DNA from: an uncultured Clostridia bacterium
GTDB lineage: Bacteria; Bacillota; Clostridia; UBA1381
Length of the DNA stretch: 8,446 nucleotides
Direction: 5' to 3'
NCBI GenBank assembly: GCA_934454745.1
Contig: CAKSGP010000044.1
Coordinates: 1 to 8,446, forward strand
Shown here in pieces: positions 1 to 5,983 of the stretch. The notes beneath the pieces were generated by a model. It was not told the DNA's origin. It was given only the letters and a program-made list of their open reading frames with translations, and made no database searches. Each line of letters starts with the position of its first letter. Positions within the stretch are counted from its first letter, which is position 1. The position numbers were made by a program, and so were the translations under genes.

Positions 1-1895
1 GACTTTGAAACCATTGCGGCAAACTGAATACGTGTTATATTGCTGTCGGGTCTGAACAGACTGACGTTGTCCTCATAAAATCCGTTTAAAATATTTGAGT
101 CTGCCATTTTTTCTATGGTATCCTTTGCCCAGTGACCTTTTATGTCGGCAAATACAGGCTTTGGTACAATCTTTACGGGAATTTCTTTCATTTTTCCGCC
201 AACCGTTACACGTACCAAACCGCCCTGTGTTCCGTCATCTTTCACAGATACAGTTCCGTCCTCGTCAACCTTTAAAGGAGAACCCTCTGTTTCCCATTTA
301 AATAGGCTGGGGTACGCCTCAAGACGTGTACCATTTACAAATGCACCTGCCTCAAGTGAGAAGTTTGCCATACCTCCCTCATCAACTTCAAGCTCGTTAA
401 CCTCATTACCCGTAGATTCATCAAATATGCGTATCTCATCAGGTGTCTCATAGGTTTGGAATTTGAAAGTTTTGCTGTATCGTTCTCCTGTCACATTCAC
501 ATTAACAGTGCCTGTTCCACGGAAGGTTATGAATCCGCTGTCACTGACTGTTGCCATAGCATCTCCGCTGTTTTCAACAGAAAATGAAATACCTGACAGT
601 CCCTCCATTTTATAGTTGCCTGTATCGTAAACCTTTGTAGCCTCAAGCTGATAGCTTGTTCCTGCAAGGTAGTTGTAATTATCCTTTTCACGCCAGTCTA
701 CGTACCATACAATACCTGTCTTTTCTCGCAAATCCTGAAGAAAGATGTAATTTGCACATCGTCTTTGACTTCCGTCTGAGGGGCGGTTTGAAATTACAAA
801 ATCATCAAAGCCGGGGAATACTCCGCCGATTGCCGTTGATCCGCCACCGTCAAGATTAATTGCATCAATACAGCCAAGCTCCTCCATGCGTGTTGCAAGG
901 GACTTTATAGAAATTCCTGTACTATATCCTGTCTGTCTACCGTCAATAGTATAAAATATTATATTTCCGTTGGGCTTTATGCCCACTGCCGTTCTTGGTG
1001 CAATTCCTGTTTCAAATCCGTCACCTATGGCTCCGTTATTAAGAAGACGTCCGCCGATTGAGGACATAATATTCTCCGCCTCACTCCAATTGTATCGTTC
1101 TGCACCATAGACGGAATTTGCAAAGGTTACTGTATCCCCCGGTGCAAGATTTGCCAATAAGTCAAAGTACTCTGCCTCGCCCTCAGGGTCCATAACAAAC
1201 ACGTATTTGCCATCAGGGATTTTTATTGCACCGTCATATATAAATACCTCGTCAACCCTCATTGTCATTGACGAATTAAGACTCATATCTCCGTCTGTTG
1301 CAGAACATATTACATACAAGGCGTTAAAATCCGTCTTTGTAGTGGAGGAAAAGTTACTATCAAGCAAATATACCCAGGAAAATCCCTTTTGAGGCCACTT
1401 GTTTACGTACTGAATATTAATTTTCTTATCGTTATGGCTAAGAGATGCGTCAATGCCTATTTTATCAATAAATCCCGTTCCGTCCTTGCGAAATCCTACT
1501 GCATCCTGAATACCGCTTTCCTTTGAGAAAAGCTCTCCGTCAATTACTGTATATCCCATAGGTATTCCTGTTTTGGGTGAAAAATAATCACCGTTAATGC
1601 CTATTAAGGGACGCAGACTGTTTTTCTTCATATATTCAGCCGCCGATGTTATAGTCCTTGATCCATAAACGCTGGCACCGTTTACAACTATGGGAATAGC
1701 CTCACTGTTTGGCGTATATTCAACATAGTTCTCCGTCTGCGAGGTTCCGGAGGAGGATTTGTATGTTCCGTTTGTATATACTGCACCTCCGCCCATATCC
1801 GTCTGCCAGCCGCCGTTTATATCACCGAGTATTCCCGCTGATACGGTTGATGTGCAAAAAGCAAACATTATTGTAAATAAAAATATTTTCTTCAT
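1..1895 (-). CDS. Secreted phosphodiester glycosidase (NAGPA/DUF2233) with Ig-like regions and C-terminal SLH domain, 3' partial
   Basis: The frame is open from an ATG at 1895 to the left window edge (631 complete codons, no stop), so the C-terminus is missing. Residues 1-20 are a signal peptide (Lys-Lys, hydrophobic core, VSA cleavage site). Residues about 65-390 look like the NAGPA phosphodiester-glycosidase domain: NGDYF (101-105), RTAVGI (301-306), IDGR (317-320) and the hallmark LDGGGST (348-354). Members of this family remove sugar from a sugar-1-phosphodiester, as the mammalian uncovering enzyme does; in bacteria the substrate is often unknown, with teichoic-acid or capsule phosphodiesters as candidates. 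Residues about 400-575 are beta-rich and look like Ig-like/BIG2 spacers (e.g. ATVSDSGFITFRGTGTVNV). From residue 582 an SLH repeat begins (FADIKGHWAKDTIEKMA, then FRPDSNITRIQFAAMV), predicting non-covalent attachment to the wall via secondary polymer; further SLH repeats are expected off the edge. The start is fixed by AGGAG (1903-1907) 7 nt upstream. Family assignment is firm; the substrate is not known. Confidence 0.9.
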   Translation of the reverse strand, partial: MKKIFLFTIMFAFCTSTVSAGILGDINGGWQTDMGGGAVYTNGTYKSSSGTSQTENYVEYTPNSEAIPIVVNGASVYGSRTITSAAEYMKKNSLRPLIGINGDYFSPKTGIPMGYTVIDGELFSKESGIQDAVGFRKDGTGFIDKIGIDASLSHNDKKINIQYVNKWPQKGFSWVYLLDSNFSSTTKTDFNALYVICSATDGDMSLNSSMTMRVDEVFIYDGAIKIPDGKYVFVMDPEGEAEYFDLLANLAPGDTVTFANSVYGAERYNWSEAENIMSSIGGRLLNNGAIGDGFETGIAPRTAVGIKPNGNIIFYTIDGRQTGYSTGISIKSLATRMEELGCIDAINLDGGGSTAIGGVFPGFDDFVISNRPSDGSQRRCANYIFLQDLREKTGIVWYVDWREKDNYNYLAGTSYQLEATKVYDTGNYKMEGLSGISFSVENSGDAMATVSDSGFITFRGTGTVNVNVTGERYSKTFKFQTYETPDEIRIFDESTGNEVNELEVDEGGMANFSLEAGAFVNGTRLEAYPSLFKWETEGSPLKVDEDGTVSVKDDGTQGGLVRVTVGGKMKEIPVKIVPKPVFADIKGHWAKDTIEKMADSNILNGFYEDNVSLFRPDSNITRIQFAAMVSK

Positions 1896-1941
1896 TTATA
1901 ATCTCCTTTATGTAAAGCCAAACTTAATTTAATATACATTG

Positions 1942-1970
1942 ATTATAACACTGTATCAATTACAAGTCAA
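1942..1970 (-). promoter_or_regulatory. Sigma-A type promoter for the NAGPA-SLH gene
   Basis: On the minus strand a -35 box TTGACT (1970-1965) is followed by a 17-bp spacer and a perfect TATAAT (1947-1942) preceded by TGT, an extended -10. Transcription would begin near 1935, giving a leader of about 40 nt that contains the gene's AGGAG site. Box sequences and spacing are read directly; activity is inferred. Confidence 0.75.
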
Positions 1971-2002
1971 CCGAACAAGATTTGGATTTTTTAATATTAC
2001 TA

Positions 2003-2031
2003 TTGTATCTTTCCAAAAAAAATGCTATAAT
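2003..2031 (+). promoter_or_regulatory. Promoter for the S24/S26 peptidase gene, -10 box inside palindrome arm
   Basis: TTGTAT (2003-2008), a 17-bp spacer and TGC-TATAAT (2023-2031), a perfect extended -10. The predicted start is near 2038, leaving a leader of about 77 nt that contains the inner hairpin (about 2044-2072) and the right arm of the palindrome before the AGGAGA site (2102-2107). The -35 is weak (TTG only), but the extended -10 compensates. The -10 box lies within the left arm of the inverted repeat, so anything that binds or melts that repeat would affect initiation. Confidence 0.6.
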
Positions 2032-2091
2032 AAACACATATTAAGTTACCAAATCTTATTGGATTTGTAATTGATGTGTTTATTATAGCAT
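2022..2091. repeat. 70-bp imperfect palindrome with perfect 18-bp arms
   Basis: The arm ATGCTATAATAAACACAT (2022-2039) is an exact inverted repeat of 2074-2091. Inside it, 2050-2055 (CAAATC) pairs with 2062-2067 (GATTTG) around a 6-nt loop, and 2044-2048 pairs with 2068-2072 with one G-U pair and one bulged C at 2049. A single-stranded copy could form a stem of about 29 bp with one internal loop. It sits between two divergent genes, upstream of both, so it is not a terminator for either. Each arm contains TGCTATAAT, one facing each way. No clear target-site duplication flanks it. Function unknown; candidates are an operator, a leader-RNA structure or a small mobile-element remnant. Confidence 0.85.
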
Positions 2092-2114
2092 AAGAAATTT
2101 TAGGAGAAATCATT

Positions 2115-2570
2115 ATGGACCAAACTCTTATTGAGAAATACATAAAGGAACACGGCGAATACATTACTGTCCCTAACGGAACAAGTATGTATCCCATGCT
2201 TCGCCATCGCCGTGACAGTGTTCATCTTGTCCGCTACCATATGCAGGGACTTAAAAAATACGATTTACCTGTTTATAAACGCCTTGACGGAAATCAGGTA
2301 ATGCACCGCTGTCTTGGCAAGAACGAAAACGGATACATAATGTGCGGTGACAATCAATCTGTTCTTGAATACGGAATAACGGACGAACAGATAATCGCAG
2401 TTGTAAAAGGCTTTTATCGTGATGAAAAATATATATCCGTACAAAACAAGCTATACCGACTGTATTGCCGATTCTGGTGTATGAGCCTTAAGCTTCGCAG
2501 ATATATGCTTAAGATCATTCATAAATTTAATCCAAACAAGAAAATACTGGAGGACTATAAGAATTTATAA
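2115..2570 (+). CDS. S24/S26 family peptidase, signal-peptidase-like
   Basis: A 151-residue protein with the order of motifs found in the signal peptidase I/LexA clan: the nucleophile box GTSMYPML (22-29, Ser24), a strand region KKYDLPVYKR (47-56), VMHRC (62-66) and MCGDNQ (76-81, the GDN box). His64 occupies the place where bacterial type I signal peptidases have Lys and ER/SipW-type enzymes have His, so a Ser/His pair is predicted. I see no N-terminal membrane anchor; the C-terminal part (about 112-140) is rich in aromatic and basic residues and could associate with a membrane. The length (151) is shorter than classical SipS/LepB. Such short proteins are common in Clostridia and are usually annotated S24/S26 peptidase; their substrates are mostly unknown. 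AGGAGA (2102-2107) lies 7 nt before the ATG. The gene stands alone, diverging from the SLH gene and converging with mrp. An alternative is a non-proteolytic relative, but Ser24, His64 and GDN are all present. Confidence 0.8.
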   Translation: MDQTLIEKYIKEHGEYITVPNGTSMYPMLRHRRDSVHLVRYHMQGLKKYDLPVYKRLDGNQVMHRCLGKNENGYIMCGDNQSVLEYGITDEQIIAVVKGFYRDEKYISVQNKLYRLYCRFWCMSLKLRRYMLKIIHKFNPNKKILEDYKNL

Positions 2571-2578
2571 CTTTGTTG

Positions 2579-2629
2579 AAAAAAAGATGTGCCCAAAAAA
2601 GTCAAACTTTTTTGGGACACATCTTTTTT
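2579..2629. terminator. Bidirectional rho-independent terminator between convergent genes
   Basis: Stem GATGTG-CCC-AAAAAA-G (2586-2601) pairs with C-TTTTTT-GGG-(bulged A2617)-CACATC (2607-2623) around the loop TCAAA. T6 follows on the plus strand (2624-2629) and A7 precedes (2579-2585), which is a T-tract on the minus strand. It can therefore stop both the S24/S26 peptidase transcript and the metK-mrp transcript. The mrp stop codon (2628-2630) overlaps the plus-strand T-tract. Confidence 0.93.
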
Positions 2630-3506
2630 ATATACTATCGAGCATATCTGCAATCTCTTTAAGCTCCGCCATTTCTATATCCTCAATTCTGCCGTCATCT
2701 GCAGACTTTGCAATATCACTGCGAATAGGAAGCTTTGCAACGGTTTTAATACCGAATTTCTCGGCAATATCATAAATGTTGCTGTTACCGAATATGTTAT
2801 GCTCTTTACCGCAGTCGGGACATTTGAAATATGACATATTCTCAACAATCCCCAGTATCGGAACATTCATTGCATTTGCCATATTAACTGCTTTTTCGAC
2901 TATCATTCCCACAAGCTCCTGGGGAGATGTTACAACTATAATACCGTCAATTGGCAACGACTGAAATACCGTTAACGGTACATCACCTGTACCTGGAGGC
3001 ATATCTACAAACATATAGTCAACCTCGCCCCAGACAACGTCTTGCCAGAACTGAGTTACAACGCCTGAAATAACAGGACCGCGCCACAAAACAGGAGTAG
3101 TTTCATTCTCTAACAGACAGTTAACCGACATAAGCTCTATGCCTGTTTTTGTTTCTACGGGGAATATTCCCATTTCGCTTGCTGTTGCTTTTTCGGGCTT
3201 GCCGAACATTTTAGGAATAGAGGGACCTGTTATATCCGCATCAAGAACAGCTACCTTTTTGTCTCTGCTACGCATTATTGATGCCATAAGGGATGTAACA
3301 AGAGATTTTCCTACTCCGCCTTTACCGCTTAGGACAGCTATTACCTTCTTTATATCCGAAAAAGTATTTCCAGGAACTAAAAGACTTTCCGGCTCACTGC
3401 CACTGCAAGATGAGCAACCCTCACCACATGACGAGCATCCGCCCTCACTACATGAGGAACAACCCTCACCACAAGATGTGCAACCATTTTTCTCTTCTTC
3501 TGCCAT
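2628..3506 (-). CDS. mrp: Mrp/NBP35 family ATP-binding Fe-S cluster carrier
   Basis: A 292-residue cytoplasmic P-loop ATPase of the Mrp/Nbp35/ApbC group, which binds Fe-S clusters and is thought to deliver them to target apoproteins. Visible motifs: deviant Walker A SGKGGVGKS (60-68), switch I region LDADITGPSIPKMFG (88-102), Walker B/switch II VDMPPGTGD (167-175), and the C-terminal CxxC in FKCPDCGKEH (Cys229, Cys232) that bridges a cluster in the dimer. The N-terminal 35 residues hold eight cysteines as four CxxC pairs (9/12, 16/19, 24/27, 31/34), a 15-residue unit repeated in tandem; this extends the usual short Cys-rich tail of clostridial homologues. The MIP18/DUF59 domain present in some longer Mrp proteins is absent. 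It lies 24 nt downstream of metK and is probably co-transcribed. AGAAAGG (3518-3524) is 11 nt before the ATG, a rather long spacing. Family assignment is very secure; client proteins are unknown. Confidence 0.96.
   Translation of the reverse strand: MAEEEKNGCTSCGEGCSSCSEGGCSSCGEGCSSCSGSEPESLLVPGNTFSDIKKVIAVLSGKGGVGKSLVTSLMASIMRSRDKKVAVLDADITGPSIPKMFGKPEKATASEMGIFPVETKTGIELMSVNCLLENETTPVLWRGPVISGVVTQFWQDVVWGEVDYMFVDMPPGTGDVPLTVFQSLPIDGIIVVTSPQELVGMIVEKAVNMANAMNVPILGIVENMSYFKCPDCGKEHNIFGNSNIYDIAEKFGIKTVAKLPIRSDIAKSADDGRIEDIEMAELKEIADMLDSI
3415..3473 (-). repeat. 45-bp tandem duplication encoding the Mrp Cys motif
   Basis: The 14-mer CAACCCTCACCACA occurs at 3415-3428 and again at 3460-3473, exactly 45 bp apart. 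At protein level this is a tandem 15-residue unit, CTSCGEGCSSCSEGG followed by CSSCGEGCSSCSGSE, so the cysteine ladder doubled from four to eight. Copies have diverged at other positions, so the duplication is not brand new. Confidence 0.8.
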
Positions 3507-3530
3507 ATCAATATCAACCTTTCTGAAATA

Positions 3531-4724
3531 TTATAAAGCTGAAACTGCAGCTTTTAATGCTTCTGCCTTGTCAGTTTTCTCCCAAAGAACGCCTAAGTCC
3601 TCACGTCCCATATGACCATAAGCGGCAAGCTGACGGTATATAGGCTTTCTTAAGTCAAGTGCTTCAATAATAGCATATGGTCTTAAATCAAATACTTTTG
3701 CAATAGCCGCCTCAATTTTTTCCTCGCTTACAGTGTTTGTGCCGAATGTATCAACCATAACCGATACAGGCTTAGCTACACCGATAGCATAAGCAAGCTG
3801 TACTTCACACCTCTTTGCAAGACCTGCGGCAACAACATTTTTTGCCACCCATCTTGAAGCATAAGCAGCACTTCTGTCGACCTTTGTGGGGTCCTTACCG
3901 CTGAACGCTCCGCCGCCGTGACGTGCATAACCGCCATAGGTATCTACAATGATTTTTCTGCCTGTAAGACCGCTGTCGCCCTGAGGACCGCCTATAACAA
4001 ATCTACCTGTGGGGTTAATATAAAACTTTGTGTCCTCATCAATAAGATTTTGCGGAACAGTAGGCATAACTACTTCACGGATAATATCCTCACGAAGTTT
4101 TTCAATCGAAACGTCAGGCGAATGTTGACTTGATACAACAATAGTATCAACCCTTTTGGGAACGTTATCCCCATCATATTCAACTGTAACCTGTGTTTTG
4201 CCGTCAGGACGCAAATAATCCAAAACGCCGTCTTTACGTACCTCCGTAAGCTTCTTTGCCATCTTGTGTGCAAGATGGATCGGCATAGGCATAAGCTCGG
4301 GAGTTTCATCACAAGCATAACCAAACATCATACCCTGATCGCCTGCACCTGTTGAATTGTAGTTGTCAGTGCCGCCTGCCTCGCGATTTTCAAAACCATC
4401 ATTTACACCTTGTGCAATATCAGGCGACTGCTCATCAATTGATGTTACAACAGCACAGGTTGTCCCGTCAAAGCCAAATTTTGCACGGTCATAGCCTATA
4501 TCAAGCACAACCTTTCTTGCAACCTTTGCAAAATCAACGTAGCAATTTGTTGTTATCTCGCCCATTATTGAAATAATACCTGTTGTACAGGTTGTTTCGC
4601 AGGCAACACGTGCCATAGGGTCATTTTTAATAATCTCATCTAAAATAGCATCTGAAACCTGGTCACAAATTTTATCGGGATGTCCTTCTGTAACCGATTC
4701 GGATGTAAAAAACTTCCTGCTCAT
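3531..4724 (-). CDS. metK: S-adenosylmethionine synthetase
   Basis: A 397-residue enzyme of usual family length that makes S-adenosylmethionine from methionine and ATP, releasing phosphate and diphosphate; it acts in the cytoplasm as a tetramer. Family landmarks are all present: ESVTEGHPDKICDQVSDAILD (9-29, His15 and Asp17 at the ATP site), signature 1 GAGDQGMMFGYA (126-137), and signature 2 GGGAFSGKDPTKVD (270-283) with the phosphate-binding lysines. The start is supported by AGAGGA (4734-4739) 9 nt upstream and by alignment of the N-terminus to the family. It is the first gene of a likely metK-mrp operon, driven by the promoter at 4760-4788. The predicted leader is only about 30 nt, too short for a SAM riboswitch. 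Nothing is missing or broken. Confidence 0.98.
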   Translation of the reverse strand: MSRKFFTSESVTEGHPDKICDQVSDAILDEIIKNDPMARVACETTCTTGIISIMGEITTNCYVDFAKVARKVVLDIGYDRAKFGFDGTTCAVVTSIDEQSPDIAQGVNDGFENREAGGTDNYNSTGAGDQGMMFGYACDETPELMPMPIHLAHKMAKKLTEVRKDGVLDYLRPDGKTQVTVEYDGDNVPKRVDTIVVSSQHSPDVSIEKLREDIIREVVMPTVPQNLIDEDTKFYINPTGRFVIGGPQGDSGLTGRKIIVDTYGGYARHGGGAFSGKDPTKVDRSAAYASRWVAKNVVAAGLAKRCEVQLAYAIGVAKPVSVMVDTFGTNTVSEEKIEAAIAKVFDLRPYAIIEALDLRKPIYRQLAAYGHMGREDLGVLWEKTDKAEALKAAVSAL

Positions 4725-4759
4725 TTGATCAGTTCCTCTCTACATAATTACTTAATCAT

Positions 4760-4788
4760 ATTTTACTACATATTTCGATAAAAGTCAA
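4760..4788 (-). promoter_or_regulatory. Promoter for metK-mrp
   Basis: On the minus strand TTGACT (4788-4783), a 17-bp spacer, then TAAAAT (4765-4760). The predicted start is near 4753, about 29 nt before the metK ATG. The 83-nt gap after the DUF3795 gene shows no convincing terminator hairpin, so read-through from upstream could add to metK expression. Confidence 0.65.
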
Positions 4789-4807
4789 TGGTATGGTTAA
4801 TGCTTTT

Positions 4808-5263
4808 CTATCTTTTTTTATACACTACAATTTTAGGGTCCGAACAATTTATACCGTATTCACAGACTAAGAGAAACTCCATTCCTGCAACTAATCCATA
4901 GCATTTAATCAGCTCCCCGTCATTGAATTCGCACTCAACCTGATTCCCGAGATAAATCTCCTCATCATCAAGCATCTTGACAGTATTTCCGTTAGGCATA
5001 GGATATTCCAAATTCACAAATGCACCATTTAACGGCAAAAGGTCATTAATCTTTGGCATACCGGGAACATTAAGCTCGTTAAACTCATCAATTAATTGCT
5101 TTTTAAATAAGTTAAAGCTTTCCATACCTCCGATTTTTATGTATTTTGCAACAAAGCAATCTTTTCCAAATGGACAGCCATTAGACTCTTGACAGCCCAT
5201 GCATCCGTTATTTTTTCCGTAACCGCAGTTATCACAATCAGCACCGCATATTGATTTTTTCAT
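4808..5263 (-). CDS. DUF3795-type cysteine-cluster protein
   Basis: A 151-residue soluble protein of unknown function. The N-terminal 40 residues carry seven cysteines: Cys6, Cys10, Cys13, Cys21, Cys24, Cys30 and Cys36, in the order CGADCDNC, GCMGC, GC, DC. This matches the cysteine-rich N-terminus of DUF3795 proteins of anaerobes and suggests a zinc or Fe-S site. The remainder (about 45-151) is a mixed alpha/beta region with no membrane segment and no motif I recognise; two more cysteines lie near the end. A strong GGAGGAG (5271-5277) 7 nt before the ATG fixes the start. The hairpin at 5292-5320 lies between it and the GNAT gene, and no clear promoter fits between that hairpin and the start, so it may depend on partial read-through. 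Family placement is likely; biochemical function is not known. Confidence 0.75.
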   Translation of the reverse strand: MKKSICGADCDNCGYGKNNGCMGCQESNGCPFGKDCFVAKYIKIGGMESFNLFKKQLIDEFNELNVPGMPKINDLLPLNGAFVNLEYPMPNGNTVKMLDDEEIYLGNQVECEFNDGELIKCYGLVAGMEFLLVCEYGINCSDPKIVVYKKR

Positions 5264-5291
5264 TTCAATTCTCCTCCAATCTTAAAAGTTA

Positions 5292-5320
5292 AAATTAAGG
5301 GGCAAAATACCCCTTAATTT
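5292..5320 (-). terminator. Hairpin terminator or attenuator after the GNAT gene
   Basis: AAATTAAGGGG (5292-5302) and CCCCTTAATTT (5310-5320) form a perfect 11-bp stem with loop CAAAATA. It begins about 20 nt past the GNAT stop codon. On the minus strand the downstream tract is broken (TAACTTTT), so termination may be partial. It can also be read as the leader of the DUF3795 transcript. Confidence 0.7.
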
Positions 5321-5339
5321 CAGCCTTATTAATAGTCCA

Positions 5340-5960
5340 TTAAAATAATTGACCAGGAAGCTTTAGCTTTTCCTTATATGGAAATTCTTTATCAAATTCC
5401 TCGGCTTTTGCCTCGTCAACAAAATAGCCCTGTGGCGGTGTATATTCGCCTGTAACACCGTCAAGATACCCCGGGGTCAGTTCCTTGCACAAAAAGAATG
5501 ACGCATCCTCATCTTCGGGCATATCATGGTAACGAATACCGAATTTACTTGCATAAGTAAATCCGCTTTTACCGTAGAAATCAATATTTCCTTCAAAGCA
5601 TACCGCACAACAGCCAAGCTCTTTAGCTTTTTCCAAAGAATAATCCAACAACATTTTTCCGTAGCCTTTTCTTTTCAGTTCCGGTGTAATACATATGGGT
5701 CCCATTGCCATAATCGGAATATCTCTGCCATCATCTGCCTTTATAGATGCTCTCATAAACATATTCTGACCAATCAGTTTCCCGTCCTTCTCCATAACAA
5801 AATCAAGCTCCGATACAAATGCCGGATCGTTACGAAGCTGATTTAGCACATAATGCTCCAGACATCCCGGGCGGTATACATTCCAAAAGCTTTCTCTTAC
5901 TAAATTTTCTACTTCTCTGTATTCTTCTTTTTTCTCTAACCTAATTGTAATCTTATCCAT
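5340..5960 (-). CDS. GNAT family N-acetyltransferase (YhbS-like)
   Basis: A 206-residue cytoplasmic acetyltransferase of the GCN5-related fold, which transfers acetyl from acetyl-CoA to an amine. Motif A is clear: MGPICITPELKRKGYGKMLL (86-105), with the CoA pyrophosphate loop KRKGYG (96-101). The following helix DYSLEKAKELG and the strand CCAVCFEGN lead to the motif B segment FYGKSGF (128-134). The C-terminal 45 residues, with an FFLCKELTPGYLDG segment, resemble YhbS/COG3153-type proteins. The acceptor cannot be deduced. The gene begins 23 nt after the stop of the deacetylase-like gene, which suggests co-transcription. The ribosome site is weak (GGGAC near 5967-5971), so translation may be modest. 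The hairpin at 5292-5320 follows it. Confidence 0.9.
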   Translation of the reverse strand: MDKITIRLEKKEEYREVENLVRESFWNVYRPGCLEHYVLNQLRNDPAFVSELDFVMEKDGKLIGQNMFMRASIKADDGRDIPIMAMGPICITPELKRKGYGKMLLDYSLEKAKELGCCAVCFEGNIDFYGKSGFTYASKFGIRYHDMPEDEDASFFLCKELTPGYLDGVTGEYTPPQGYFVDEAKAEEFDKEFPYKEKLKLPGQLF

Positions 5961-5983
5961 AATTTTGTCCCGTACTTCTAATA

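Noticed and set aside
2022..2091. Palindrome read as a rho-independent terminator
   Set aside because: No T-tract follows on either strand and both flanking genes point away from it, so no transcript would end there.
2022..2091. Palindrome read as an invertible (phase-variable) promoter
   Set aside because: Only 34 bp separate the arms, the -10 boxes are inside the arms and so would not change on inversion, and no invertase gene is visible in the window.
2000..2197. 65-codon minus-strand open frame across the divergent region
   Set aside because: It is antisense to the start of the peptidase gene, runs through the palindrome and has no convincing ribosome site; its composition is that of a shadow frame.
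3390..3485. Short repeats in the mrp 5' region as a possible CRISPR or satellite array
   Set aside because: The repeats are in-frame coding units of 15 residues that give an orderly CxxC pattern; only two copies exist and there are no unique spacers.
3139..3615. 158-codon plus-strand open frame over mrp
   Set aside because: It is antisense to the well-supported mrp frame; its repetitive HDEQPS-type sequence is just the complement of the Cys-repeat codons.
4725..4807. SAM riboswitch before metK
   Set aside because: The 83-nt gap is too short for an S-box with its expression platform, and no P1-type stem or terminator hairpin is visible.
5526..5846. 106-codon plus-strand open frame over the GNAT gene
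   Set aside because: It is antisense to the conserved acetyl-CoA-binding region and has no ribosome site or recognisable motif.
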